In this document: piece by piece, positions 8,217-15,848 of the stretch | How the letters are laid out: each line of letters begins with the position of its first letter | Position numbering within the stretch: the first letter of the stretch is position 1 | Assembly (NCBI GenBank): GCA_900319985.1 | Contig: ONQL01000063.1 | Location: 9,718-27,049 of the forward strand | Direction of reading: 5' to 3' | DNA: 17,332 nt | DNA from: an uncultured Methanobrevibacter sp. | GTDB lineage: Archaea; Methanobacteriota; Methanobacteria; Methanobacteriales; Methanobacteriaceae | Position numbers and translations under genes: made by a program | The notes under the pieces: model-generated | Databases searched by the model: none | What the model was told of the DNA's origin: nothing | The model's input: only the letters and a program-made list of their open reading frames with translations

Positions 8217-11200
8217 TTAACAGTAATTTTTGGTTTTACAGTTTTAGCATTGTAGTATTTATTACCTGCAAACTTGACAACAGCAGTGAACTTACCTTTT
8301 TTGGTCAATTTGGTGATTTTAAAGGTCGCTTTACCTTTAGCATTGGTTTTAGCAGAGTAAATCTTGCCTTTAACTTTCAATGTAAGCTTGGCATTTTTCA
8401 TTGCCCTGTTTTTATTGGTTTTTAAAGTAACAGTGTATTTTTTGATTTTAACTGATCCTTTAAATGTTTTCTTTTTAGCAGTCAGTTTAGGTTTTGCCTT
8501 TTTAACAGTTACTTTAACCGATTTGGTAGCTTTAGCATATTTGGTGTTTCCATTGAAGGTTATTTTTGCAGTGTATTTTTTAGGAACCAAACCGTTGGTT
8601 GATACTTTAGCCTGACCTTTACTATTGGTTTTAACGGTCCTTGATTTACCTAAATTGACAGATATTTTAACACCACTAATAGGATTGCCTTTACTGTCTT
8701 TTAATGTAATTACAAGATTTTTGTTAACATTATAAACTGTTGTGACAGAAGAAGCTGCGATTTTAGTAGAAATCTTGCTTACAGTTACTGTAACAGTAGT
8801 TGAATTTTCAGCATAAACCCCATCACCACCAACTTTAACAGTGATTACAGCACTGCCCACTTTCAAAGCGGTGATTTTACCTTTTTCATCAACTCTGACA
8901 ACGCCTGAGTTATCAGGAACATAAGTCACATTCAAACCGGCAGGATAAGTAGTGGCAACAATATCTATAGTATCACCAAGTTCCAAATTCAGACTAGATT
9001 TATTTACACTGACACTGGCATCGTGCAACTTAACAGTAACAGTAATGACAGTTGAATTTAAAGCATATTTCTTATTATCTCCTGTCCGAATTGTAATTTT
9101 AGCAACACCAGTTTTCAAAGCAGTAACAACACCAGCATTACTGACACTGACAACACCTGAGTTATCCGCAACAAAAGTAACATTCAAACCGGCAGGAACA
9201 GTACTGTAAATAATACTGACATTGTCACCGATAGCCATGTTCATATCCTTGGCAACAACACTGGCATCATTTAAAGTAACTGCAACAGTAATATTTTTAC
9301 TTTCAGCAGCAGAATACTTTTCATCACCTAAGAATCTGACAGTGACTGTAGCACTACCAGCACCTACAGCAATTAATGTACCATCACCATCAACACGAAC
9401 AACACTCACATCACTTGAGACATAATCCAACTCACCAGCACCAGAAGGAACAATGCTAACGCCAGGATCAACCTCATCACCAACATTCATACCAACAGTA
9501 GAATTCACAACAACAATTGAGGTAGGAATCTTAGTTACAGTAACAGTAATATTTTTACTTTCAGCAGCAGAATACTTTTCATCACCTAAGAATCTGACAG
9601 TGACTGTAGCACTACCAGTAGCTACGCCAATAAATGTACCATCACCATCAACACGAACAACACTCACATCACTTGAGACATAATCCAACTCACCAGCACC
9701 AGAAGGAGATATACTAATGCCCGGATCAACCTCATCACCAACATTCATATCAACAGTAGAATTCACAACAACAATTGAGGTAGGAATCTTAGTTACAGTA
9801 ACAGTAATATTTTTACTTTCAGCAGCTTCAAACTTGTTATTACCATCAAATGAAACAGTAACGATAGCATTACCGATACCTACGCCAATAAATTTACCGT
9901 TGCCATCGACACGGACAACACTTACATCACTGGATGTGAAATTCAACTTACCCGCATCAAAAGGAGTGATGCTAACGCCAGGGTCAACCTCACTATCAAC
10001 AGTCATATCAATAGTGGCATTGCTAACAAAAATACTTGTAGGAATCTTACTTACGGTTACATAAATGATTTTACTTTCAGCAGCAGCATATCTGTTATTA
10101 CCCTTAAATGAAACAGTAACATTGGCACTACCAGTACCTATAGCAGTAAATGTACCGTTAGCATCAACAACAACCACCTTCTCATCACTGGATGTGAAAT
10201 TCAACTTACCGGCATCAGAAGGTGATAATTCAGCAACAGAATCAGCCGTATCATCAACACCAAAATCAAGTGTATGATTGTTAACATTAATCTTAGTAGG
10301 AATCTTGCTTACAGTAACAGTGATGACAGTTGAATTTTTAGCATAAACCTTATCATCGCCAACTTTAACAGTAATATTGGCCTTACCTTCTTTTAATGCT
10401 TTGACAGTACCATCTTCATCCACACTGACAACACCTGAATTGTCAGCTACAAAGGTAACATTTAATCCATCAGGACTAGTAGTATAATTAATAACACCTG
10501 AATCGCTGACATTTAATTCCATGTCCTCAGCTACAACACTGGCATCATTTAAAGTAACTGTAACAGTTATGACAGTTGAATTTTTTGCATATACTTCATC
10601 GTCACCAACATTAATGGTAATTTCAGCAGTACCATTTTTCAATGCTTTGACAGTACCGTCTTTATCCACACTGACAATGCCTGAGTTATCAGCTACAAAA
10701 CTAACTTTTAATCCTTCGGGAGTTGTAGTATAATTAATAACGCCGGATTCGCTAACTTTTAATTCCATATTCTCAGCTACTACATTAGCATCATTCAAGC
10801 TAACGATAACAGAGATAGTTTTATTTTTTGCTGTTGCATATCTCTCATCACCAGCAAATGAAACTGTAATTGTGGCGTTACCTTTTTTAATACTTTTGAT
10901 TTTTCCATTTTCTACTACAACAACATTTGTGTTGTTTGAAGTATAAGTTAGGTTACCTGCATCAGCAGGAGTTAAAGTAGCACCAACATCAACTTCCCCA
11001 CCTGCATTTAAAGCAATTGTGGAGTCAGTAACATTAATTTCAGTAGGAATTTTGACATTGTTCAATTCAATGGTATATGATCCAGTTTCATATTTACCTG
11101 TTACAGCGGAATTTCCGCCCTGTCTGGCAGTATATGTTATATTTTCACCAATTAAAGCAGAAGTTTTATCCAATTCTCCCAATGTTTGAGTGAAATCTAA

Positions 11201-12679
11201 AATAAATTTCATTTTTGAAGCATCATATGACTTAATCTCTCCTGAAGAATTGTCGTATGAGTCTAATTTGAAGGTAATTATTGAATTTTGGTCTACTGAA
11301 ACATCAGTTGGATTAGCTGTTGCATTTAAGAATAGCCATCCATCCATAACTGCATTTCCAGCATCCGGCCTGCTATTGTAATTTGTTGCATTATTTCCAA
11401 ACCAGCAATCAATAGTTTTAATATAACTTCCCATACCATCAGATAATACATCACCATTATTTAAAAAAATAGAATCTTGAATAGTTATAGCATTAACCAG
11501 TTGATTGATAAAGATGGCACCACCCCTACTTGCATTGTTATTGATAAATGTACCGCCTAAAGAAACATTAGGGTCGTCATAAGTAAACTCGATATAGATA
11601 GCACCACCCTCTTCTGCTTTGTTATTAATAAAAATACCATCTACCTTACCAGTAGAATAACTCTCTGTTTCGTCAATAGAGATAGCGCCACCAGAATGAT
11701 ATCCAGTGTTATTAATAAAAATACCATTTACATTACCAGAAATCTTACCAGCATCACCAACAGCGATTGCACCACCCTGATTTGCGACGTTATTAATAAA
11801 AGTACCGTTTATATTACCAGAAGCATCACCATTATAAATATAGATGGCACCACGGCTCTTTGCTTCGTTATTGATAAAAGTACCATTCACATTACCGGAA
11901 ATATCACCTGCAATAAAGATAGCAGAACCGCTACTTCCCTTGTTATTAATAAAAGTACCATTCACATTACCGGAAATACCACCGCTATCAATATAGATGG
12001 CACCACCCCAATCAGATGCAGTGTTATTAATAAAAACACCATTTAAAGTACCGGAAATACCGCCACTTACAATATAGATAGCACCACCCCTATTAGATGC
12101 AGTGTTATTAATAAAAGTAGCGTTTATATTGGATTTAACTTCATGTGAAATATAAATTGCACTACCATTAGTTGAATTTCCATTTTTAAAGGTCAAACCA
12201 GTTATATATATGGATGTGGAATTAACAGTCCAAATATTACCTGAGTTTTCAGCATCAAAGATTGCTTCACCATCACCATTTTTTATGAAGTTTAAATTTT
12301 TAGCAATAGTTAATCCGATATTATCATTTCCGGTATATTCTCCTGATGCAATCCAAATTGTGTCTCCATCCTGAGCTTCATTTAAAGATTCATTTAATGT
12401 TTTAAATGCATCCTTTTCACTTTTTCCATCACCACTAGTATCTTTACTTGAATTAACATACCAGTCATTTCCAGCAGTTAATAATTCATCATTAGATGAT
12501 TTTAAAATATCATTACTTTTTACATTATTATCAGCAGATAATAAATTATTTTCCAGGTTGATTGATTCGTCAATGGAGATTACATCAGTTTCATTGGCCT
12601 CAGCAGCGCTAGCTGATGTTATAAACAGAAATAAAATCAAAACCGATAAAACAACCAACAAATATTTTTTAGATTTCAT
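8213..12679 (-). CDS. Adhesin-like protein with nine Big_2-type domains (1488 aa)
   Basis: Third predicted secreted adhesin-like protein, the largest in the window. Residues 1-25 are a signal peptide of different sequence from the other two. Residues 71-420 form a right-handed beta-helix, opening with WYVNSSKDTSGDGKSEKDAF (a DUF1565-like start) and continuing with eight rungs of the pattern GxFINNxAxxxGGAIYI. This helix has no cysteine column. After a spacer, residues 543-1301 hold nine Ig-like domains of the Big_2 type, about 84 residues each, in two subtypes beginning KIPTxI or LNDAxV. Each ends in an ITVTV strand and carries the motif VVxVDxxGxxxAxxxGxAxITV. Then come one Ig-like module (1301-1392) and the lysine-rich C-terminal module (1393-1488), about 82% identical to that of the first adhesin. 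GGTGA lies 7 bases before the start. No anchor is seen. Confidence 0.93.
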   Translation of the reverse strand: MKSKKYLLVVLSVLILFLFITSASAAEANETDVISIDESINLENNLLSADNNVKSNDILKSSNDELLTAGNDWYVNSSKDTSGDGKSEKDAFKTLNESLNEAQDGDTIWIASGEYTGNDNIGLTIAKNLNFIKNGDGEAIFDAENSGNIWTVNSTSIYITGLTFKNGNSTNGSAIYISHEVKSNINATFINNTASNRGGAIYIVSGGISGTLNGVFINNTASDWGGAIYIDSGGISGNVNGTFINNKGSSGSAIFIAGDISGNVNGTFINNEAKSRGAIYIYNGDASGNINGTFINNVANQGGAIAVGDAGKISGNVNGIFINNTGYHSGGAISIDETESYSTGKVDGIFINNKAEEGGAIYIEFTYDDPNVSLGGTFINNNASRGGAIFINQLVNAITIQDSIFLNNGDVLSDGMGSYIKTIDCWFGNNATNYNSRPDAGNAVMDGWLFLNATANPTDVSVDQNSIITFKLDSYDNSSGEIKSYDASKMKFILDFTQTLGELDKTSALIGENITYTARQGGNSAVTGKYETGSYTIELNNVKIPTEINVTDSTIALNAGGEVDVGATLTPADAGNLTYTSNNTNVVVVENGKIKSIKKGNATITVSFAGDERYATAKNKTISVIVSLNDANVVAENMELKVSESGVINYTTTPEGLKVSFVADNSGIVSVDKDGTVKALKNGTAEITINVGDDEVYAKNSTVITVTVTLNDASVVAEDMELNVSDSGVINYTTSPDGLNVTFVADNSGVVSVDEDGTVKALKEGKANITVKVGDDKVYAKNSTVITVTVSKIPTKINVNNHTLDFGVDDTADSVAELSPSDAGKLNFTSSDEKVVVVDANGTFTAIGTGSANVTVSFKGNNRYAAAESKIIYVTVSKIPTSIFVSNATIDMTVDSEVDPGVSITPFDAGKLNFTSSDVSVVRVDGNGKFIGVGIGNAIVTVSFDGNNKFEAAESKNITVTVTKIPTSIVVVNSTVDMNVGDEVDPGISISPSGAGELDYVSSDVSVVRVDGDGTFIGVATGSATVTVRFLGDEKYSAAESKNITVTVTKIPTSIVVVNSTVGMNVGDEVDPGVSIVPSGAGELDYVSSDVSVVRVDGDGTLIAVGAGSATVTVRFLGDEKYSAAESKNITVAVTLNDASVVAKDMNMAIGDNVSIIYSTVPAGLNVTFVADNSGVVSVSNAGVVTALKTGVAKITIRTGDNKKYALNSTVITVTVKLHDASVSVNKSSLNLELGDTIDIVATTYPAGLNVTYVPDNSGVVRVDEKGKITALKVGSAVITVKVGGDGVYAENSTTVTVTVSKISTKIAASSVTTVYNVNKNLVITLKDSKGNPISGVKISVNLGKSRTVKTNSKGQAKVSTNGLVPKKYTAKITFNGNTKYAKATKSVKVTVKKAKPKLTAKKKTFKGSVKIKKYTVTLKTNKNRAMKNAKLTLKVKGKIYSAKTNAKGKATFKITKLTKKGKFTAVVKFAGNKYYNAKTVKPKITVK
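9275..9790 (-). repeat. 258-base tandem repeat encoding two nearly identical Big_2 domains
   Basis: Two adjacent 258-base units (9533-9790 and 9275-9532), each encoding an 86-residue Ig-like domain beginning KIPTSIVVVNSTV, differ at about eight residues. Blocks of more than 60 bases are identical between them, for example from about 9384 and from about 9642. A third, more diverged unit of the same length lies at 9791-10048. This is the footprint of a recent in-frame tandem duplication. Confidence 0.88.
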
Positions 12680-12790
12680 ATATTATTCACCATCAAAACA
12701 AAGACTCTTAAAAGAGAGTTTTTGTCAATTTTATCAATATAACATGTTTTGCATTACAAAAGTATTTGCAAGTAAAAATACTTTTTACAT
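12680..12790 (-). promoter_or_regulatory. Promoter region of third adhesin gene with inverted repeat upstream
   Basis: GGTGA at 12687-12691 lies 7 bases before the ATG and fits the 3' end of archaeal 16S rRNA. A TATA element (GTTATATTG on the minus strand) lies at about 12735-12743 and would start transcription near 12710-12715. The predicted leader contains a small inverted repeat around 12705-12718 (CTCT/AGAG arms). A perfect 10-bp inverted repeat, 12758-12767 and 12776-12785, sits just upstream of the TATA element where archaeal activators commonly bind. That regulatory role is inference. Confidence 0.5.
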
Positions 12791-12970
12791 AACTAATTTT
12801 GTAAATAATCAAATAAAAATATTATTAAAAAAAATATATTGATTTAGCCATTATTGCCAGTAAATGTTCAAATTACCAAAACTAAAAAGATAAGGAATGC
12901 TATTTAAAAACAAATGATTTCTGCCAATATTCAATTTAAGAAAAAAATTTGCACATCTCAGCATCAATAT
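12791..12970. other. AT-rich spacer with no recognisable feature
   Basis: The spacer between the promoter of the third adhesin gene and the terminator of the ADP-ribosylglycohydrolase gene is very AT-rich with long A and T runs. I found no open frame with a credible start, no RNA gene and no homology to other parts of the window. Confidence 0.6.
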
Positions 12971-13008
12971 GGAAAAAAAGAAAAAATGTTGTGGGCATGA
13001 TGCCTACA
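12971..13008 (-). terminator. Terminator of ADP-ribosylglycohydrolase gene
   Basis: An imperfect 8-bp stem at 12990-13008 (arms TGTAGGCA and TGCCCACA, one mismatch on the minus strand) is followed by T6-C-T7 at 12986-12973. It lies about 40 bases after the stop codon. Confidence 0.7.
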
Positions 13009-13046
13009 TTTAAATTTTATATCCGTGTTTCGTCAAACTTTACTTA

Positions 13047-13865
13047 TTAAGACCTTTGGCTTTTCGGAGAACTGTTTATTTTTTCAAAAAAACCCTCAAA
13101 TCTATTAAAAGCATCCAACAAGAAATCATCCAAATAACCGATAGTCTGCTCACATATTCTTTGCGGAACATCCCAATATGCAGATGCAATGCTTCCTGCA
13201 ATTGCCGCTTGAGTATCTGCATCACCTCCCAAAGACACAGCATTTCTAATTGCATCTTCAAAGTCTTCTGCATCCAAAAAACATATTATGGCTTCAGGAA
13301 CGCTTCCTGCACAGGAAACATCAAATGAATAATCCGGCCTTATTTCATCAACGCTACGATTCAAATCATAAGCATATTCCCTTTCAACATGATTTCTAAT
13401 TTCATCCTTACTTGCACCCGTTCTTGCAAGATAAATCGCATCTGCAGTTGAAAGTGCACCTTTAATACCTTCCGGATGATCATGTGACACTATTGCGGAC
13501 TTATATGCCAGATTATTTGCTTCCTCCAATGAATCGGCAACCCATGCACATGGAGATACCCTCATTGCAGAACCATTAGCCCAGCTGTCGTAAGGTTTAG
13601 GAGATTCCTGAACCAGCCAGCCCCCAAAACTTGAACCGTAACCTGCATCAGGATATCTATTCCCGAAGTATTGCAAATTTTTAATTAAAACATCCTGTGA
13701 GTTTTTATCTTCGCACAGCCAATTTGCAACGGCCAGTGTCAATATACTATCATCAGTAACTCTTGAATAATCAGTGAATAATTCAAAATCTTTTGTTTTG
13801 ATTGGGTAAAATTCTCGAGTTGACCCAATAATATCTCCAGTTATTGCCCCAATAATTCCTTTCAT
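13047..13865 (-). CDS. ADP-ribosylglycohydrolase family protein (272 aa)
   Basis: Member of the ADP-ribosylglycohydrolase (DraG/ARH) family, cytosolic enzymes that remove ADP-ribose from arginine or other acceptors using two magnesium ions. The family signatures are in order: GAITGDIIGS (6-15), metal-binding TDDS (37-40), the NGSAMRVSP loop (97-105), SHDHPEGIKGA (127-137) and GGDADT (213-218), whose aspartates bind metal. Length is normal for the family and no signature is missing. No signal peptide or membrane helix is present, and the target in this organism is unknown. I see no ribosome-binding site; a TATA box about 29 bases before the ATG suggests an almost leaderless mRNA. It lies 90 bases after the membrane-protein gene at 13956-15389 but has its own promoter. 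A decayed copy of the start of a related gene lies at 15501-15567. Confidence 0.92.
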   Translation of the reverse strand: MKGIIGAITGDIIGSTREFYPIKTKDFELFTDYSRVTDDSILTLAVANWLCEDKNSQDVLIKNLQYFGNRYPDAGYGSSFGGWLVQESPKPYDSWANGSAMRVSPCAWVADSLEEANNLAYKSAIVSHDHPEGIKGALSTADAIYLARTGASKDEIRNHVEREYAYDLNRSVDEIRPDYSFDVSCAGSVPEAIICFLDAEDFEDAIRNAVSLGGDADTQAAIAGSIASAYWDVPQRICEQTIGYLDDFLLDAFNRFEGFFEKINSSPKSQRS

Positions 13866-13886
13866 GAATTTATATTGTGATAATGT

Positions 13887-13900
13887 AATTAATATAAATT
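13887..13900 (-). promoter_or_regulatory. TATA box of ADP-ribosylglycohydrolase gene
   Basis: TTTATATT lies at 13891-13898 on the minus strand. Its centre is about 29 bases before the ATG at 13865, so transcription would start within about 5 bases of the start codon. The absence of any purine-rich ribosome-binding site fits leaderless translation. Confidence 0.55.
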
Positions 13901-13938
13901 GAGATATTCATCAATTGCTTTAATTTAGCAGAATGCCA

Positions 13939-13953
13939 AAAAGAAGAAAAAAT
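13939..13953 (-). terminator. T-rich terminator of the membrane-protein gene
   Basis: Immediately after the TAA at 13956-13958 the minus strand reads GGATTTTTTCTTCTTTTTGG. No stable hairpin is visible, which is common for archaeal terminators. Confidence 0.5.
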
Positions 13954-13955
13954 CC

Positions 13956-15389
13956 TTAAAAAATTCCATATTTCATAAATGAAATTACAAAAACAACTGC
14001 AAAATTTAAAAATCCAATTACCAGAAATGTATTCTCCAAAATAACTTGTGTTCTGGAAGGAATTGCATTATCATCATACAGCTTTTTGAGAAGCATCAGA
14101 ATTAATGTAATCAATGCGACATACAAAAATATTGTAACTCTTGCGCCTGAAGGAAATACTACCGGTGAAAATCCAACAATGAACCTTGAGACAAATCCAC
14201 CAACGAATATGAAAAACGGCAGCAAGTTTTTAGGAAACGCCTTTACAAGCAGTATGCAACTGCTGATTAGCAGATACAAACAAAGCACCACAATACTGAT
14301 TGAATTTATGCCCAGCTTTGGAAGACCTTCATAGGTAAATAGCTTCAAAGTTTCTGTCAGATATGGGGTTGCACTGACAATTTGCTCAAACAGATGCGGA
14401 ATTGCCATCAGAGGTGAGTTTTTGATGACGCCCGGAACGTTTCCAAGAGATTTCAGGGAAGTCTCCAAAACGGAAATATCAATGAATGTATTGAATATTG
14501 TTATGAACACTACCAAAATTATATTGAAGTAACAGAAGTATTTTAAGTATTTGTTTTCAGAGTTGATCAATACGCATACGCTCAATATGATATAGAACAT
14601 TGGGAATAGTATCTTCTGCTCAATCAGGCTTCCGAATGTTGTAACCAGACCCAAATACGATTTATCAAGGATTGTAAAATTGGCGAATTCAGGATACCAG
14701 TAAGCGACTTCATGTGCAAACCTTATGTTATTTCCGGGACATGTAAACACAAAAATCAGTGCCCCTGCAGATATCACTGTTGCAAGAACATTGAATTTAT
14801 TAACAGGTTTTTTGTTAATCAAGCAGTTCAGCAGATACAATAAGTTAAATGCAAAAATCAGCGCCCCGCTTTGCTCCTGATTTGTGGCAAATAGAAGGGC
14901 CAAAAAGGAAATGACATAAATGTATCCGTTCACCTTCTCTCCTTGAACCTCATATATCAATGGTATGAAGGAGATTATTCCAAATGCAAAACACCAGGAA
15001 TAGTTAAGGGTTGTTGAAATCCAACCGGCGCTTGCCATTTCATAAAAAGGATACATCAAAAACAATAGAACTCCAAAATAAGCCATCTTTTTTGAATATT
15101 TTTTATTCACCAATCTGATAATGTAGTAAACTCCGAAAGTGTAAATTACAACATCCAATATTTTCCAAACAATCATATCTATACGGGTTAAAATTACCAA
15201 AAGACCATCTATAATCAGCCTGCTGGACCAATTATAATATCTGTAATTGATATAATCAACAAGACTTTGATTGGTCAGGACCTTTGCATATTTAATGTCA
15301 TCCCCATTGAATCCCATGATTGCATGTAAAATCAACATTGCACCAACAAAAAGGACAAACGGAAAATATTTTTTGATATTATAATTCAT
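13956..15389 (-). CDS. Multi-spanning membrane protein, DUF6056 / GT-C-like (477 aa)
   Basis: Integral membrane protein with about 11 or 12 hydrophobic segments, among them 10-28, 60-93, 102-118, 128-147, 155-190, 200-218, several between 255 and 330, and four towards the C-terminus. After the first helix comes an outside loop with GDD (29-31), then RYYNWSSR (50-57). A second loop has AGWISTTLNYSW (about 121-132). This layout, with acidic residues after helix 1, resembles the DUF6056 family and more broadly GT-C glycosyltransferases that use lipid-linked sugars. I assign the family from memory of these motifs; catalysis is not shown. A role in decorating the surface, possibly the glycan sites of the nearby adhesins, is only a guess from context. 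The start at 15389 has little ribosome-binding signal (GGT 7 bases upstream) and a TATA box about 29 bases away. Confidence 0.85.
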   Translation of the reverse strand: MNYNIKKYFPFVLFVGAMLILHAIMGFNGDDIKYAKVLTNQSLVDYINYRYYNWSSRLIIDGLLVILTRIDMIVWKILDVVIYTFGVYYIIRLVNKKYSKKMAYFGVLLFLMYPFYEMASAGWISTTLNYSWCFAFGIISFIPLIYEVQGEKVNGYIYVISFLALLFATNQEQSGALIFAFNLLYLLNCLINKKPVNKFNVLATVISAGALIFVFTCPGNNIRFAHEVAYWYPEFANFTILDKSYLGLVTTFGSLIEQKILFPMFYIILSVCVLINSENKYLKYFCYFNIILVVFITIFNTFIDISVLETSLKSLGNVPGVIKNSPLMAIPHLFEQIVSATPYLTETLKLFTYEGLPKLGINSISIVVLCLYLLISSCILLVKAFPKNLLPFFIFVGGFVSRFIVGFSPVVFPSGARVTIFLYVALITLILMLLKKLYDDNAIPSRTQVILENTFLVIGFLNFAVVFVISFMKYGIF

Positions 15390-15413
15390 ATGTACCTATT
15401 TAAGTTATTAAAA

Positions 15414-15422
15414 GTATATAAC
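15414..15422 (-). promoter_or_regulatory. TATA box of the membrane-protein gene
   Basis: GTTATATAC on the minus strand is centred about 29 bases before the ATG at 15389, predicting a leader of only a few bases. The upstream flank contains A-runs and an inverted repeat with arms TTTGATT and AATCAAA at 15468-15484. Confidence 0.5.
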
Positions 15423-15500
15423 ATATTTGATTAAAAAAAAATTTTTCACGATGAAAAAAGGACAACATTTGATTAAAAATCAAATTAAAAAATAAGATAC

Positions 15501-15567
15501 GTTGAATATTCAACAATAAACAGGTTCAATAATATCTCCACAATTGCACCAATAACCTCACTCTCAT
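15501..15567 (-). pseudogene. Vestigial 5' end of a second ADP-ribosylglycohydrolase gene
   Basis: Starting at an ATG at 15567, the minus strand aligns with the start of the intact gene at 13865. TTATTGGTGCAAT matches TTATTGGGGCAAT at 12 of 13 bases, and TGGAGATATTATTG matches at 14 of 14, with one base missing between them. Repaired for that gap it would read IGAIVGDII then EPVY, very like the IGAIVGDIIGSVYEF start typical of the family. The frame is broken by the deletion and by a stop soon after. Nothing of the remaining 250 codons is seen. The alternative is chance similarity in AT-rich DNA, which I think unlikely given the matching position of the ATG. Confidence 0.5.
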
Positions 15568-15801
15568 TATCTAAGCCGACATATTAAAATACTTTGTGTG
15601 AGATTGAATAATTGATTTGAAACTAAAATATTGCCTTAAAATTAAAGATAAAACTTAAATAATATACAAATGATAAATAATCATGATAATTGTCGACATT
15701 ATCATGAAACACGGAAATTTCTATCAAATAGGACTCACTCCTTACAAATAAATTCATTGTTGCTTTAAAAAAAATAGAAATTTCAAAAATTATTTCACTT
15801 T
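15568..15801. other. AT-rich non-coding stretch with inverted repeats
   Basis: No convincing gene is present. There is a strong dyad at 15682-15706: arms CATGATAAT and ATTATCATG around a 7-base centre containing GTCGAC. A second perfect 11-base pair of arms lies at 15714-15724 and 15774-15784, 49 bases apart. Two tiny open frames overlap here on opposite strands (15683-15751 plus, 22 codons; 15623-15757 minus, 44 codons), neither with a ribosome-binding site. I do not call them genes. Confidence 0.5.
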
Positions 15802-15834
15802 AAAAAATTTGATTCCATGAAAATTCATGGAATC
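15802..15834 (-). terminator. Terminator of nicotianamine synthase gene
   Basis: A perfect 11-bp inverted repeat (GATTCCATGAA / TTCATGGAATC, 2-base centre) at 15811-15834 is followed on the minus strand by AAATTTTTTA, with T6 at 15807-15802. It lies 15 bases after the stop codon. Confidence 0.8.
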
Positions 15835-15848
15835 TAAAATATTAATTA

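Noticed and set aside
8364..10733. Series of plus-strand open frames of 63-115 codons opposite the third adhesin gene
   Set aside because: They mirror the periodic Ig-domain repeats, have no promoters or ribosome-binding sites, and encode Thr/Leu-rich strings typical of the reverse of such repeats.
15501..15514. Perfect 14-base palindrome GTTGAATATTCAAC as an operator
   Set aside because: It falls within the decayed ADP-ribosylglycohydrolase remnant and AT-rich palindromes of this size are common here, so an operator role has no independent support.
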